DNA of 26,349 nt from DAOTWP01 sp034435675 (GTDB lineage: Bacteria > Chloroflexota > Anaerolineae > Aggregatilineales > Phototrophicaceae): contig DAOTWP010000264.1 in assembly GCA_034435675.1 (NCBI GenBank), forward strand, positions 1 to 26,349, read 5' to 3'. Shown here in pieces: positions 1 through 7,210 of the stretch. The notes under the pieces were generated by a model. It was not told the origin of the DNA and did not search any database. It worked only from the letters and a program-made list of their open reading frames with translations. Position 1 is the first letter of the stretch. Each line of letters opens with the position of its first letter. Both the position numbers and the translations under genes were made by a program.

Positions 1-627
1 GGGACCCACCAGGATCAAATCGCCAACAATATCAAGCCGAACGGGAAAGATGGCATCCGCTTCGCTGGCAAAACCGCGATTGGCGAATTCACCAAAGACG
101 ACGACGACATTGCGTTCATTGTCTTCCCAGTTTGGGAACATCGTGAAGCCTTCGAGGAAACCAAGTTCACCGTTGTTTAATGTGAATTGGAAGTCGGTGA
201 TGTCAATGGTTTCGGTAGCCACCGGCCAGCTAAAGACAATGGGAAGCGCATCGGAGAAATCAGGATTCCCCGTAGCAATCACCGCCATCACGTCCTTAGA
301 GGTGGCGCCGCTGCGACTCGCTGGCTCTTCGCCGTTGGTGCAGGTCATGGACCTAAACCAACTTCCCTCTGCTTCACGTACGCCTTCTTCACTGAGTTCA
401 TCGATGCCGATGATGCCCTCAAATCCCAGACCGGCGGACAGGATCATTGGCTCATTAGCCCAGTAGTCAGCGCCGACCAGCACCCCATCCGTACCGGGAA
501 TCGGTGCTGGCAGTTCAGGTGAGTTTTCTTGTGCCTGAATGCTGGTCGTAGACACTGCACCCACAAGCAGGGCAACAACCAGCCCCATCAGGACAACTGG
601 CGGCAGTTTGAAGATTTTCTTCCACAT
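1..627 (-). CDS. Secreted protein of unknown function (3' end outside window)
   Basis: An open frame runs from ATG at 627 to the window edge without a stop (209 codons), so the C-terminus is missing. AGGAG lies about 8 nt upstream of the start. Residues 1-33 form a clear Sec signal peptide: KK near the start, a hydrophobic run PVVLMGLVVALLVGAVS, then a small-residue cleavage region ending IQAQE. The mature part is acidic, with many Gly and aromatic residues and apparent beta-strand patterning (for example MAVIATG, ALPIVFSWP, VVVVFGEF). I do not recognise a family. It follows the dehalogenase-like gene in the same direction after a 169-bp gap that contains a 9-bp palindrome just upstream of its start, so it may be separately controlled. 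Seen: frame, signal peptide, RBS. Inferred: cell-surface location. Confidence 0.8.
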   Translation of the reverse strand, partial: MWKKIFKLPPVVLMGLVVALLVGAVSTTSIQAQENSPELPAPIPGTDGVLVGADYWANEPMILSAGLGFEGIIGIDELSEEGVREAEGSWFRSMTCTNGEEPASRSGATSKDVMAVIATGNPDFSDALPIVFSWPVATETIDITDFQFTLNNGELGFLEGFTMFPNWEDNERNVVVVFGEFANRGFASEADAIFPVRLDIVGDLILVGP

Positions 628-640
628 GCTTCGCTCTCCT

Positions 641-666
641 ACACATCATGGGATATTATGATGTGT
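641..666. promoter_or_regulatory. Perfect 9-bp inverted repeat upstream of the secreted-protein gene
   Basis: ACACATCAT at 641-649 and ATGATGTGT at 658-666 are perfect reverse complements with an 8-nt AT-rich spacer. The element ends 13 nt upstream of the ATG at 627. Its AT-rich stem and lack of a T-run make an operator or 5' leader hairpin more likely than a terminator. Function is inferred. Confidence 0.45.
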
Positions 667-796
667 TAATCTGACTTTATGAGACCCTACCCTTGTTCGC
701 TTCCGACACTGATCTCGTGAAGTACGCCATCTATGCCGATGAAGTAGATACGTCCACCGAAGTCATGGCTCATGTTGGACTGGCAATCCCCCGATT

Positions 797-1957
797 TTAA
801 GGAGTGTCGATGGGGCTTTGCTCAATGAATTCGTTCACGCGGCGCGCAATCTCTGTGCCCTGGTCATCCTGCAGGAAGTGGCTGGCTTCTTCCAGGCGCA
901 CATGATCCCAACCCTCGCTGCCGGGGATGTGGTCGATCAGAGCTTGCTGGACGGCTGGCTCACCCAGATTACCGCCATCGTTGTCGCCCCAGATGGTCAG
1001 GAAGGGCTTGTCGAACTCTCCCAGTCCAGCCCACCCGCTGTCGGTGACACCGGGCAATTGGTTGACCAGACCGGGAAAGGCACGGGCACCGCCCATGTAC
1101 TCGCGGGACGGGAAAGGCGCGGCATAGGCTGCCTGTTCTTCGTCGCTGAGGTCGAAGTAGGTCATTGCTTCGACAATCACTTCCGGGCGGAAGCGTTCGT
1201 CATTGCGGGCGTAATCAATCCACAAGCCGAAGTAATTGCCCTCTGTATCGAACCCAGCGATACTTTCAATCTCAAGTGGTTCGCGTTCCAGCGGTTCTTG
1301 CTGTGCAGGCATGCTCGTGATGGTAAGGTGAAATAAATTGCGAGTCACTTCCGGATTTTCGGGCAATTGGAATGGGACGCTCCCTTCAGGGAAGGTCGGC
1401 AGGAAGCCATTGCCGACCACCAGACGGTCGAACCAATCCGGGTGCGTACCGACGACCTGTAACCCGATCAAGCTACCCCAGTCCTGTACAAATGGCGTGA
1501 TACCTTCCAATTCGAGTTCTTCGATGAAGATTTCGAGACGTTCGACGTGATCAATGTAGGTATAGTAATCCGGGTCGATTGGCTTGTCTGAACGTCCCAT
1601 GCCAACATGATCCATCGCAATGACGCGGTGACCGGCATCAGCCAGCACGGGGATCATCTTGCGATACAGATACGACCAGGATGGCTGACCATGCAGCAGC
1701 AGAATCGTCTCGCCGGATTCGCCGGAACCGACATCGACATAAGCCTGACGCAGCCCGTCAATCTCGACGTACTGCGGTTCATAGTCCCAGTCGGGCAGAT
1801 TCTCGAAGCAGGCGTCCGGTGTGCGAACGAATTCAACGCCGTCGGCAGTGGTCATGATCTCTGGTTCGGCGAAGCACGGATCATCCTGTGCGGATGCAGC
1901 CCCCACCGTGAGTGAAACAAGCATGATGAGAGTCATGAGACGGACTAAACTGCGCAT
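797..1957 (-). CDS. Exported haloalkane dehalogenase-like alpha/beta hydrolase
   Basis: The product of 386 residues resembles subfamily I haloalkane dehalogenases, which hydrolyse carbon-halogen bonds to an alcohol and halide via an Asp nucleophile. Visible motifs: oxyanion-hole HGQPSWSYLYRK at 89-100, nucleophile elbow VQDWGSLIG with Asp159 and the halide-binding Trp160 next to it, a candidate acid Asp327 in WGDNDGG, and the catalytic His360 in ASHFLQDD. The start at 1957 was chosen over an upstream in-frame codon at 2080 because it has GGAG about 10 nt upstream and opens a proper signal peptide (hydrophobic run LMTLIMLVSLTVGA, then ASAQ). Most characterised family members are cytoplasmic, so export is notable. 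It lies 7 bp after the 70-residue membrane protein, last in the tight operon. The actual substrate cannot be read from sequence; an epoxide hydrolase or other ester-type activity is less likely because of the QDWG motif. Confidence 0.88.
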   Translation of the reverse strand: MRSLVRLMTLIMLVSLTVGAASAQDDPCFAEPEIMTTADGVEFVRTPDACFENLPDWDYEPQYVEIDGLRQAYVDVGSGESGETILLLHGQPSWSYLYRKMIPVLADAGHRVIAMDHVGMGRSDKPIDPDYYTYIDHVERLEIFIEELELEGITPFVQDWGSLIGLQVVGTHPDWFDRLVVGNGFLPTFPEGSVPFQLPENPEVTRNLFHLTITSMPAQQEPLEREPLEIESIAGFDTEGNYFGLWIDYARNDERFRPEVIVEAMTYFDLSDEEQAAYAAPFPSREYMGGARAFPGLVNQLPGVTDSGWAGLGEFDKPFLTIWGDNDGGNLGEPAVQQALIDHIPGSEGWDHVRLEEASHFLQDDQGTEIARRVNEFIEQSPIDTP

Positions 1958-1964
1958 TGGTGTT

Positions 1965-2177
1965 TTACTCCGCGACTCGTTGATTGGCTGAATTAGCGGT
2001 ATGGGGGCTATTTCTGAGAAGCACGATACCCCAGATGAAGAAGCCCAGTTCCACGACGGTGGATACGATGGTGATGACATCCAGATTGCCCGTCATGAAA
2101 GCGGGAATGCGCGTCAGGATGAGCAGCCAGAAGACGACAAGTACAGCGCGAATGTAGTTTGTTTTGTTCATCATCAT
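1965..2177 (-). CDS. Small two-TM membrane protein, unknown function
   Basis: A 70-residue protein with two predicted membrane segments: about 10-28 (IRAVLVVFWLLILTRIPAF) and 35-55 (ITIVSTVVELGFFIWGIVLL), then a short polar tail. It starts 4 bp after the stop of the metallo-hydrolase gene and ends 7 bp before the dehalogenase-like gene, so it sits in the middle of a compact operon and is probably translationally coupled. The start has three ATG codons in a row, with a weak GGTAGG ahead of it. No family is recognised. The position between two exported hydrolases suggests a membrane partner or accessory role, which is inference only. Confidence 0.7.
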   Translation of the reverse strand: MMMNKTNYIRAVLVVFWLLILTRIPAFMTGNLDVITIVSTVVELGFFIWGIVLLRNSPHTANSANQRVAE

Positions 2178-2181
2178 GCAC

Positions 2182-3345
2182 CTACCCTAGCAGTTCGTGG
2201 ATGGTGTAACGGTCGGAATCGACAGGCAGGCTGATCAGGGTGCCATCATTCGCCATCCGCAGCTCGCCACTATAGACGGCACGGGCATCCCTCAGGAATG
2301 GATTGATCAACTGATCCGGTACCGGGGGGAGCACGTGGGTGATGATCAGCACAGGAACCCCGGCTTCTTTTGCAACGAGTGCGGCTTCTTCAGGTCGGAT
2401 ATGAGATTCCTGGATGTCCTCTGTAACGGCCGATAAGTTGTTATCCGTATCTCGTCCGGCATCGGCTGTCCATTGGGACATCTTGTGGTTCAAAGAGTCG
2501 CTGACCATCAAATCAGCACCCCTCGCATGTTGAATGAGGCTGTCCGAGTAGATCGTATCGCCTGTAATCATCACGCTGCGGTCTTTGTAATTCACGCGGA
2601 AGCCAACCGCAGGCACCACAGGTGGATGATCGACATTGAAGGCAATCACCTGTACGTCACCTGCTTCGTAGACCACAGCGCTAGACATGAGATCTGTGCC
2701 CAGGTCGAAGGTATGCGCCACAGCGCCAAAGCCTGACGGGGGCATCACATCCGCGCCATGATGGTCGATGCGATAACCGCGATCGAGCTGATAAGCAGCC
2801 AGGAATCCGGCTACAACTTCTTCCACGCCCGTCGGTCCGTAGATGTTCAGTGGTTCCGTTGCACCGCTGCCTGTCCAGTGCTGGAGCATAAACTCGCCCA
2901 GGTCGCTGATATGGTCTGAATGGTAATGAGTCAAAAACAGCGCATTGACTGAACTGACATTCAGACCGGTGAGTAAAAGCTTGCGCGTACTGCCGGGACC
3001 TGTATCAAAAACCAATATCTGGTCGCCTGCGACCACAACGGCTTGGGGACCGACACGTTTGGGGTCTGGCAGTGGGGCACCTGTGCCAGTTGTGATGACG
3101 TGCAGGGCATCGTCTTCGAAAGGATTCCTCGTTATGTTGGCAGCGACACCTCTCTCAATCAGCCCCTTGATCGCGTCATCCGGCAGGTTATTCAGGTAAT
3201 GTGTGGCACCGGCAACGAGCAGACCGGAAGCACCGAGTCCAGCGCCAACTAAGAAATCTCTGCGCGAAAGACCCTTAGCGCGTGTTTCCTGACCAGAAGT
3301 TTCTTTGGATTCTGGCGCTTCATCCTGTCGTTTTACATCAGCCAT
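2182..3345 (-). CDS. Tat-exported MBL-fold metallo-hydrolase (RNase Z/arylsulfatase AtsA-like)
   Basis: The 387-residue product has a twin-arginine signal (LSRRDFLVGA at 26-35, Arg28-Arg29, followed by a hydrophobic stretch GLGASGLLVAGA). A metallo-beta-lactamase fold follows: GTGAPLPDP near 87, FDTGPGST near 113, the metal-binding THYHSDH at 139-145, a later GDTIYSDS strand and ITHVLPP near the C-terminus. This pattern fits the RNase Z-like/AtsA arylsulfatase group rather than class B lactamases. Tat export fits a protein that folds with its metal before export. The start at 3345 is preferred to an ATG at 3360 because GGAGG lies 8 nt upstream of it. That ATG also overlaps the stop of a small upstream ORF (TAATG). 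Substrate unknown: sulfate ester, phosphodiester and lactone are all possible. Confidence 0.88.
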   Translation of the reverse strand: MADVKRQDEAPESKETSGQETRAKGLSRRDFLVGAGLGASGLLVAGATHYLNNLPDDAIKGLIERGVAANITRNPFEDDALHVITTGTGAPLPDPKRVGPQAVVVAGDQILVFDTGPGSTRKLLLTGLNVSSVNALFLTHYHSDHISDLGEFMLQHWTGSGATEPLNIYGPTGVEEVVAGFLAAYQLDRGYRIDHHGADVMPPSGFGAVAHTFDLGTDLMSSAVVYEAGDVQVIAFNVDHPPVVPAVGFRVNYKDRSVMITGDTIYSDSLIQHARGADLMVSDSLNHKMSQWTADAGRDTDNNLSAVTEDIQESHIRPEEAALVAKEAGVPVLIITHVLPPVPDQLINPFLRDARAVYSGELRMANDGTLISLPVDSDRYTIHELLG

Positions 3346-3461
3346 TAGTGTTTCCTCCATGTCAAATACTCAGTACATTGGTTGTCCATACCCACACCAC
3401 CCACAACCAGTACAACTGCTGTGATGGTCAGGACACGCTGGGTATTGTTTATGAACGCCAT
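3345..3461 (-). CDS. Possible 38-residue single-TM peptide
   Basis: An ATG at 3461 lies 4 bp after the DJ-1-like stop (3466) and opens a 38-codon frame. Its TAA overlaps the ATG of the metallo-hydrolase gene (TAATG), an arrangement typical of termination-reinitiation coupling. The peptide has a hydrophobic core (VLTITAVVLVVGGVG) and a polar, basic end. A GGGAGAG stretch lies about 11 nt upstream. It would fill the only gap in an otherwise gap-free operon. No family is recognised, and a purely untranslated leader containing the RBS of the next gene is the alternative. Confidence 0.4.
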   Translation of the reverse strand: MAFINNTQRVLTITAVVLVVGGVGMDNQCTEYLTWRKH

Positions 3462-3465
3462 CGTG

Positions 3466-4302
3466 TCAGATTCTCTCCCACAGCATACGCAGCAAGGTCT
3501 GTGCCGTCTCGCCCGATGAATTCTGGTTCTGACCGGTGACGATGTTGCCATCAACAACCGTTAGCGTCGCGAAGAAGTCGCGGAAGGCGGTGTTGCTGAC
3601 GAAGTTAGCATCCAGGGCGCGTAGTTCCGTTTCAGGATGCTGCGGCGTTATTCCGATCCCAAGCTCTTCCACTTGCTTATCGGTGACCCCGGTAATCGTG
3701 CGCCCTTCGACGAGCGGACTGCCATCCACATCAGTTGCCATCAGGAAGCCGAGCACACCATGACACACCGAACCAAGCAAGATACCTTCCGCATGGGCTT
3801 CTGAGATCTTTTCTCCCAGAAGTTCACTCGTGCCGAGATCATAAGCCGCGCCCCAACCCCCAGCCATGAAGATGATGTCGTATTCCAGGAAATCCACGTC
3901 TTCAATGCGGAGTGAGTTGGTCGTCTTGTTCTGCGCGTCCTCGTCATCCAGATAGCGGTAGTCGGCATGTGTGGCAAGCGGCCAGCGCAAACTGACCGGT
4001 TCAAAGGGGATTACGCCGCCTTCGATGCTGGCAATGTCCACCGTCATCCCAGCATCCAAAAACTCATAATAGGGAATAGTCAGTTCTGAGCCGTAGACAC
4101 CGGTTGCCACGCCGTCTGCCGGGTCGCCCAGTGTGTCGTGGTTGGTTGCGATGATGAGCGCCCGCGTCCCCTCAAGATTGTAATCCACGCGATCATAGGG
4201 CGGATGAAACCCAATCAGGTTCAGAATTTGCGGCAAGAACGCTACAATAAGCGCGATAACGCCTACCAGTATGCCTGCTGCAATGAGCAATTTCTTTCTC
4301 AT
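3466..4302 (-). CDS. Membrane-anchored DJ-1/PfpI (Hsp31-like) family protein
   Basis: The 278-residue product begins with a single N-terminal membrane helix (residues 5-28, LLIAAGILVGVIALIVAFLP) followed by a GATase1-like DJ-1/PfpI domain. Visible family landmarks are ALIIATNHDT (strand 1), a conserved acidic position at Glu73 in YGSELTIPYYEF, the strand FMAGGWGA near 145-152, and the nucleophile elbow GSVCHGVLGF with Cys180-His181. Members of this family act as glyoxalase III/deglycase-type enzymes, chaperones or cysteine peptidases; which applies here is not decided by sequence. The anchor suggests an extracytoplasmic catalytic domain. It is the first gene of the leftward operon, with AGGAAAGG upstream of its ATG, and faces the divergent two-component system across a palindrome-rich 193-bp region. 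Confidence 0.87.
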   Translation of the reverse strand: MRKKLLIAAGILVGVIALIVAFLPQILNLIGFHPPYDRVDYNLEGTRALIIATNHDTLGDPADGVATGVYGSELTIPYYEFLDAGMTVDIASIEGGVIPFEPVSLRWPLATHADYRYLDDEDAQNKTTNSLRIEDVDFLEYDIIFMAGGWGAAYDLGTSELLGEKISEAHAEGILLGSVCHGVLGFLMATDVDGSPLVEGRTITGVTDKQVEELGIGITPQHPETELRALDANFVSNTAFRDFFATLTVVDGNIVTGQNQNSSGETAQTLLRMLWERI

Positions 4303-4389
4303 GATTTACCTTTCCTAACCATACGACTGTTTCATGTACTTCTATGTCTCTACTAAAGCACAAGACCCACGATCTATCGATTGCCGCGA

Positions 4390-4459
4390 GTCATGTCCTC
4401 GCATGACCCGCGTCATGAACCATGTGACACGGGTCATATCGGTTGCTGACCCGTGTCAC
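4390..4459. promoter_or_regulatory. Cluster of TGACCCG/CGGGTCA palindromes, candidate operator
   Basis: Three related inverted repeats lie in the divergent intergenic region: GTCATG/CATGAC (4390-4395, 4402-4407), the near-palindrome ATGACCCGCGTCAT (4403-4416), and a perfect 13-bp pair GTGACACGGGTCA (4424-4436) and TGACCCGTGTCAC (4447-4459) with a 10-nt spacer. The shared half-site is TGAC(C/A)CG. Repeated half-sites spaced on one DNA face suit a dimeric regulator such as the NarL-type response regulator encoded at 5895. A TTGACC hexamer at 4468-4473 could be the -35 of the kinase promoter, which would place the sites immediately upstream of it. Binding by that regulator is inferred. Confidence 0.6.
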
Positions 4460-4552
4460 AATCGGTGTTGACCCTCATCACTGACATCATTCGCTTTGAT
4501 CAACGAAACTGGATGTAGAGAACAGTTGGCGCGTGAATGGCTGTCACCTGCT

Positions 4553-5914
4553 ATGATGAAGGCACAGGCAATCGGGTTGAGAGGTCTGCTGTTGAAAAGC
4601 AAGGGTATCACGTTGAATCGTGGCGGAACGGACGCATTGTCGGATGACAATCTGCTGATGATCTTTCGCATTGCAACCATCAGCCGTTTTGTGATCGCGT
4701 TGATCCTCTATCTGGTGTTTACTACGACGCTCGGTGAGCAAAACCCTGGCAGGCTCTTGGCGGTTTTCGACGCACTGCTGCTGGCGATCTACCTCTCGGC
4801 TGATCCACTGCGACGCTTTTTAGGTGATCGCTACATGCCGATCGCGCTGCTGTGCGCTGCCATTACGCCACTGCTGATCAGCAGCTATACCATGTACTCC
4901 TTCTTAAGCACGCCGATACCCGTTCTACTTCAGGATCCCATCGAACAGGTCGTGAATTTTGTGGTGTTGAGCAACATCGCACAAACCCTGGCTGTATTGC
5001 TCATTCCGCTCGTGATCGTGAGCTGGCGCTACGCACGGCAAATGGTAATTCAGTTCTGCCTCGGCACAAGTGTCCTCGACATCGCGGTAATCATCCTGTT
5101 TGTCCCTTTAGATGAAGCTAATCTGACTGTGGCACTTAGCTTGATTGCCTTTCGCCTCGTCATTTTCGGTTTAGTAGGGTTGATGGTTAACCTCCTCGTT
5201 ACGGTGCAACGCACTCAAGCACAGGCTTTGCGCAATGCCAACACCCGCTTGCGCGATTATGCGGCAACCCGCGAGCATCTCATCACCAGCCAGGAGCGCA
5301 ATCGCCTTGCCCGTGAACTACATGATACGCTGGCACACACGCTGGCGGCAGCCACCGTTCAACTCGAAGCCGTGCAGGTCATCTGGGAGACGCAACCGGA
5401 GCGGGCAAAGCAGCTCGTACAGGAATCAGCCGTGACCATGCGCGGTGGATTGCAGGACACCCGCCGTGCGCTGCAAGCTCTCCGTGCTGAAACACTTGAG
5501 AGCATTGGCTTTGTAGCGTCCATACAACTGCTGGCAGATTCGATCCAGACCCGGTATAAGGTTAATACGATTGTAGAGACGGCAGATGACATCGTCTGGC
5601 TTACGCATGAGCAGGAACACGTTATCTATCGAGTTGTTCAAGAGGCGCTCTTGAACAGTGCACAACACGCGCAGGCACAGCACATCACGATCAAAGTGGA
5701 AGAAACTCACGGGGTACTGTGTGTGGCAATTAAGGATGACGGCATGGGTTTTGACCCGTCATCCGTTGACACCGATGCCCACTTCGGCGTGCAAGGTATG
5801 CGCGAGCGCGCCGGTATGATTGGTGCTGACCTCAACGTTTCCAGCCAGGTTGGACAAGGTACACAACTCAAAATGAAATTAAAGAGGGAATTCGATGCAT
5901 ATCCTAATCTGTGA
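4553..5914 (+). CDS. NarL-family sensor histidine kinase (6 TM)
   Basis: The N-terminal half holds six hydrophobic segments (for example FVIALILYLVF, LLAVFDALLLAIYLSA, PIALLCAAITPLLI, LAVLLIPLVIV, VLDIAVIILFVP, LVIFGLVGLMVNLLV) with no extracellular sensor domain. A HisKA_3 dimerisation domain follows, with the phosphoacceptor in ARELHDTLAHTL (His257 from this start), then an HATPase_c domain with N-box EALLNSAQHA, DDGMGF and GVQGMRERAG. It autophosphorylates and donates to the response regulator, whose gene overlaps its 3' end by 20 bp. The start is uncertain: the frame opens at TTG 4496, has tandem ATG at 4553/4556 with no good RBS, and has TTG codons at 4592 and 4613 preceded by GAGAGG and AAGGG. 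The short loops suggest membrane-embedded sensing of cell-envelope or lipophilic stress, which is inferred. Confidence 0.9.
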   Translation: MMKAQAIGLRGLLLKSKGITLNRGGTDALSDDNLLMIFRIATISRFVIALILYLVFTTTLGEQNPGRLLAVFDALLLAIYLSADPLRRFLGDRYMPIALLCAAITPLLISSYTMYSFLSTPIPVLLQDPIEQVVNFVVLSNIAQTLAVLLIPLVIVSWRYARQMVIQFCLGTSVLDIAVIILFVPLDEANLTVALSLIAFRLVIFGLVGLMVNLLVTVQRTQAQALRNANTRLRDYAATREHLITSQERNRLARELHDTLAHTLAAATVQLEAVQVIWETQPERAKQLVQESAVTMRGGLQDTRRALQALRAETLESIGFVASIQLLADSIQTRYKVNTIVETADDIVWLTHEQEHVIYRVVQEALLNSAQHAQAQHITIKVEETHGVLCVAIKDDGMGFDPSSVDTDAHFGVQGMRERAGMIGADLNVSSQVGQGTQLKMKLKREFDAYPNL

Positions 5915-6542
5915 CGATCAAGACATTATTACTGAGGGACTCAAATTGATTCTCGAATCGCAGGAAGACTTCAGCGTGTCGACCGCCTCCGACGGCGCAC
6001 AGGCGGTGGACATCGCGGCTGAAAAACAACCTGATCTGGTGCTGATGGACCTCAAGATGCCCATCATGAACGGGGTCAAAGCGACCGAGATCATCAAGCA
6101 ACGGTTTCCAGGAGTCAAAGTGCTGATTCTGACGACCTACGGCGACGACGACTGGTTGTTTGATGCGATTCGCAGTGGTGCGGACGGATTCCTGCTGAAA
6201 GACATCCCACACGACGAGTTGTTCAATGCCATTCGTGGTACGGTCGCCGGAGATACGCACATCGACCCGAAGGTCGCACGCAAACTGTTTGACCACGCGG
6301 CAAAGCGCACACCTGTCCCGAATACGCAGCTATTAAGCATCCTGAACGAACGGGAGATTGAGATTCTTCGTCTGATTTCACGCGGCTACACCAACACCGA
6401 GATCGCCGGGACGATTCATCTGTCTGAAGGCACCGTGCGGAACTACATCAGTGCTTTGTTCTCTAAACTGGATGTGTCTGACCGTACCCAGGCTGCGCTG
6501 CTTGGTTTGCGCTATGGGTTAACGGACATCAATGGTTTGTGA
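5895..6542 (+). CDS. NarL/LuxR-family response regulator
   Basis: The 215-residue product has an N-terminal receiver domain with acidic pocket Asp7-Asp8, phosphoacceptor Asp52 in VLMDLKMP, a Thr in ILTTYGDDD and Lys in FLLKD. A C-terminal GerE/LuxR helix-turn-helix spans about 148-212 (LNEREIEILRLISRGYT, TNTEIAGTIHLSEGTVRNYIS). AAAGAGGG lies 6-8 nt before its ATG inside the kinase gene, so the two are co-translated. It is the obvious partner of the upstream kinase. It probably binds the TGACCCG palindromes between the kinase and the divergent hydrolase operon, giving autoregulation plus control of that operon; this target is inferred from adjacency. Confidence 0.93.
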   Translation: MHILICDDQDIITEGLKLILESQEDFSVSTASDGAQAVDIAAEKQPDLVLMDLKMPIMNGVKATEIIKQRFPGVKVLILTTYGDDDWLFDAIRSGADGFLLKDIPHDELFNAIRGTVAGDTHIDPKVARKLFDHAAKRTPVPNTQLLSILNEREIEILRLISRGYTNTEIAGTIHLSEGTVRNYISALFSKLDVSDRTQAALLGLRYGLTDINGL

Positions 6543-6644
6543 ATATATGGGATAGTTTTACACGTTTCCCGTCTTTCTAGTCTGGTACAGGTTGCATTGA
6601 CCTTACCCCGATTTAACGGACGGTGAGAGTAAAGGCAGGTAAGC

Positions 6645-6815
6645 ATGAACAATCACGTCATTGATTGGGCGCTCCAATCTCTAAATAGTGCCGATGCAGA
6701 GAAACTGGTATCCGCTATCAGGATGTTGGGCGAAAAAAGTTATGCGCCTGCTGTACCAGAGTTGATAGAGGTACTGCGAAAAGATTCAGAATGGCGCGTT
6801 CGGGTCGCCGCTCAA
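6645..6815 (+). pseudogene. 5' remnant of a HEAT-repeat protein gene
   Basis: An ATG at 6645 with a GGCAGGTAAGC leader opens a frame whose first ~57 residues look like HEAT repeats: ALQSLNSADAEKLVSAIRML, then APAVPELIEVLRKDSEWRVRVAA. The pattern PAVPELIEVLR-D-x-WRVR-AA is typical of PBS lyase/HEAT-like repeats, which continue for many units in intact proteins. Here it breaks after one and a half repeats, near 6810-6815. Beyond that the frame encodes unrelated sequence to a stop at 6872, while another frame encodes a LamG-like piece. It is read as a truncated gene, although the 75-codon frame itself (6645-6872) is open and could be translated. Confidence 0.6.
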
Positions 6816-6970
6816 CCTGAGCATCCCCGATCCATCGCGCGTCACCTGGGGCGCGGGCACGCTGCGCATTGACAGCACCACGCATCAGCTCGCCCGGTCC
6901 CGCCAGCAAGATCATCGACGCCGTGCGGGGCAGCAATGCCCTCAGCGTCGACGCCGTCCTACGCGGTCCA
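6811..6970 (+). pseudogene. Frameshifted LamG-like (concanavalin-type) domain fragment
   Basis: From 6811 one frame reads LNLSIPDPSRVTWGAGTLRI followed by DSTTHQLA. After a +1 shift near 6895-6900 the next frame reads PASKIIDAVRGSNALSVDA. This matches the usual opening of LamG-type jelly-roll domains in large secreted bacterial proteins (DPSRVTWG-x-GTL, then IIDA-x-x-SNALSVEAW). Neither start nor end of a gene is present and the fragment is spliced to a transposase end, so it is a relic. The frameshift could be a real mutation or a sequencing error. Confidence 0.5.
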
Positions 6971-6971
6971 G

Positions 6972-7196
6972 TCGCTGCCCACCGGTCTGGCGCGCATGTT
7001 GGTCGAAACTGCCCTGTCGCTGGTGACGACCGTATGCGGTTTGAAAAAGGTCTTTCATCGTACCTGTGCCCATTTTGAAACCCGTTTAGCCTATGTTGCG
7101 GCCATGTTCAATACCCTGCTCGGACTCAATCGCACCTTACAACCGGAGGCTGATCCCCAGGATCGCCTGTATCATCTCGCCCAGTACGCTCTATGA
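6972..7196 (+). mobile_element. 3' end of a DDE-type transposase gene (insertion sequence relic)
   Basis: The frame ending at the TGA at 7196 encodes a C-terminal transposase-like stretch: LARMLVETALSLVTTVCGLKKVFHRT, then HFETRLAYVAAMFNTLLGLN. The spacing of VET, a basic His-Arg region and a final R-LAYVAAMFN-LL helix resembles C-termini of IS982/IS4-type DDE transposases (catalytic Glu region followed by a hydrophobic helix). The N-terminal part with the DD residues is absent. It abuts the truncated propeller gene at 7211, so the element may have cut that gene. Family assignment is tentative. Confidence 0.45.
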
Positions 7197-7210
7197 ACTA
7201 GCACCAACGG

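Noticed and set aside
687..773. 28-codon minus-strand ORF (MSHDFGGRIYFIGIDGV...) between the dehalogenase-like gene and the unknown secreted protein
   Set aside because: It looks vaguely like the end of a propeller protein, but it is very short, has no RBS and no supporting frame upstream. Too weak to call a gene or relic.
818..1336. 172-codon plus-strand ORF opposite the dehalogenase-like gene
   Set aside because: The minus frame has full catalytic motifs; this frame shows none.
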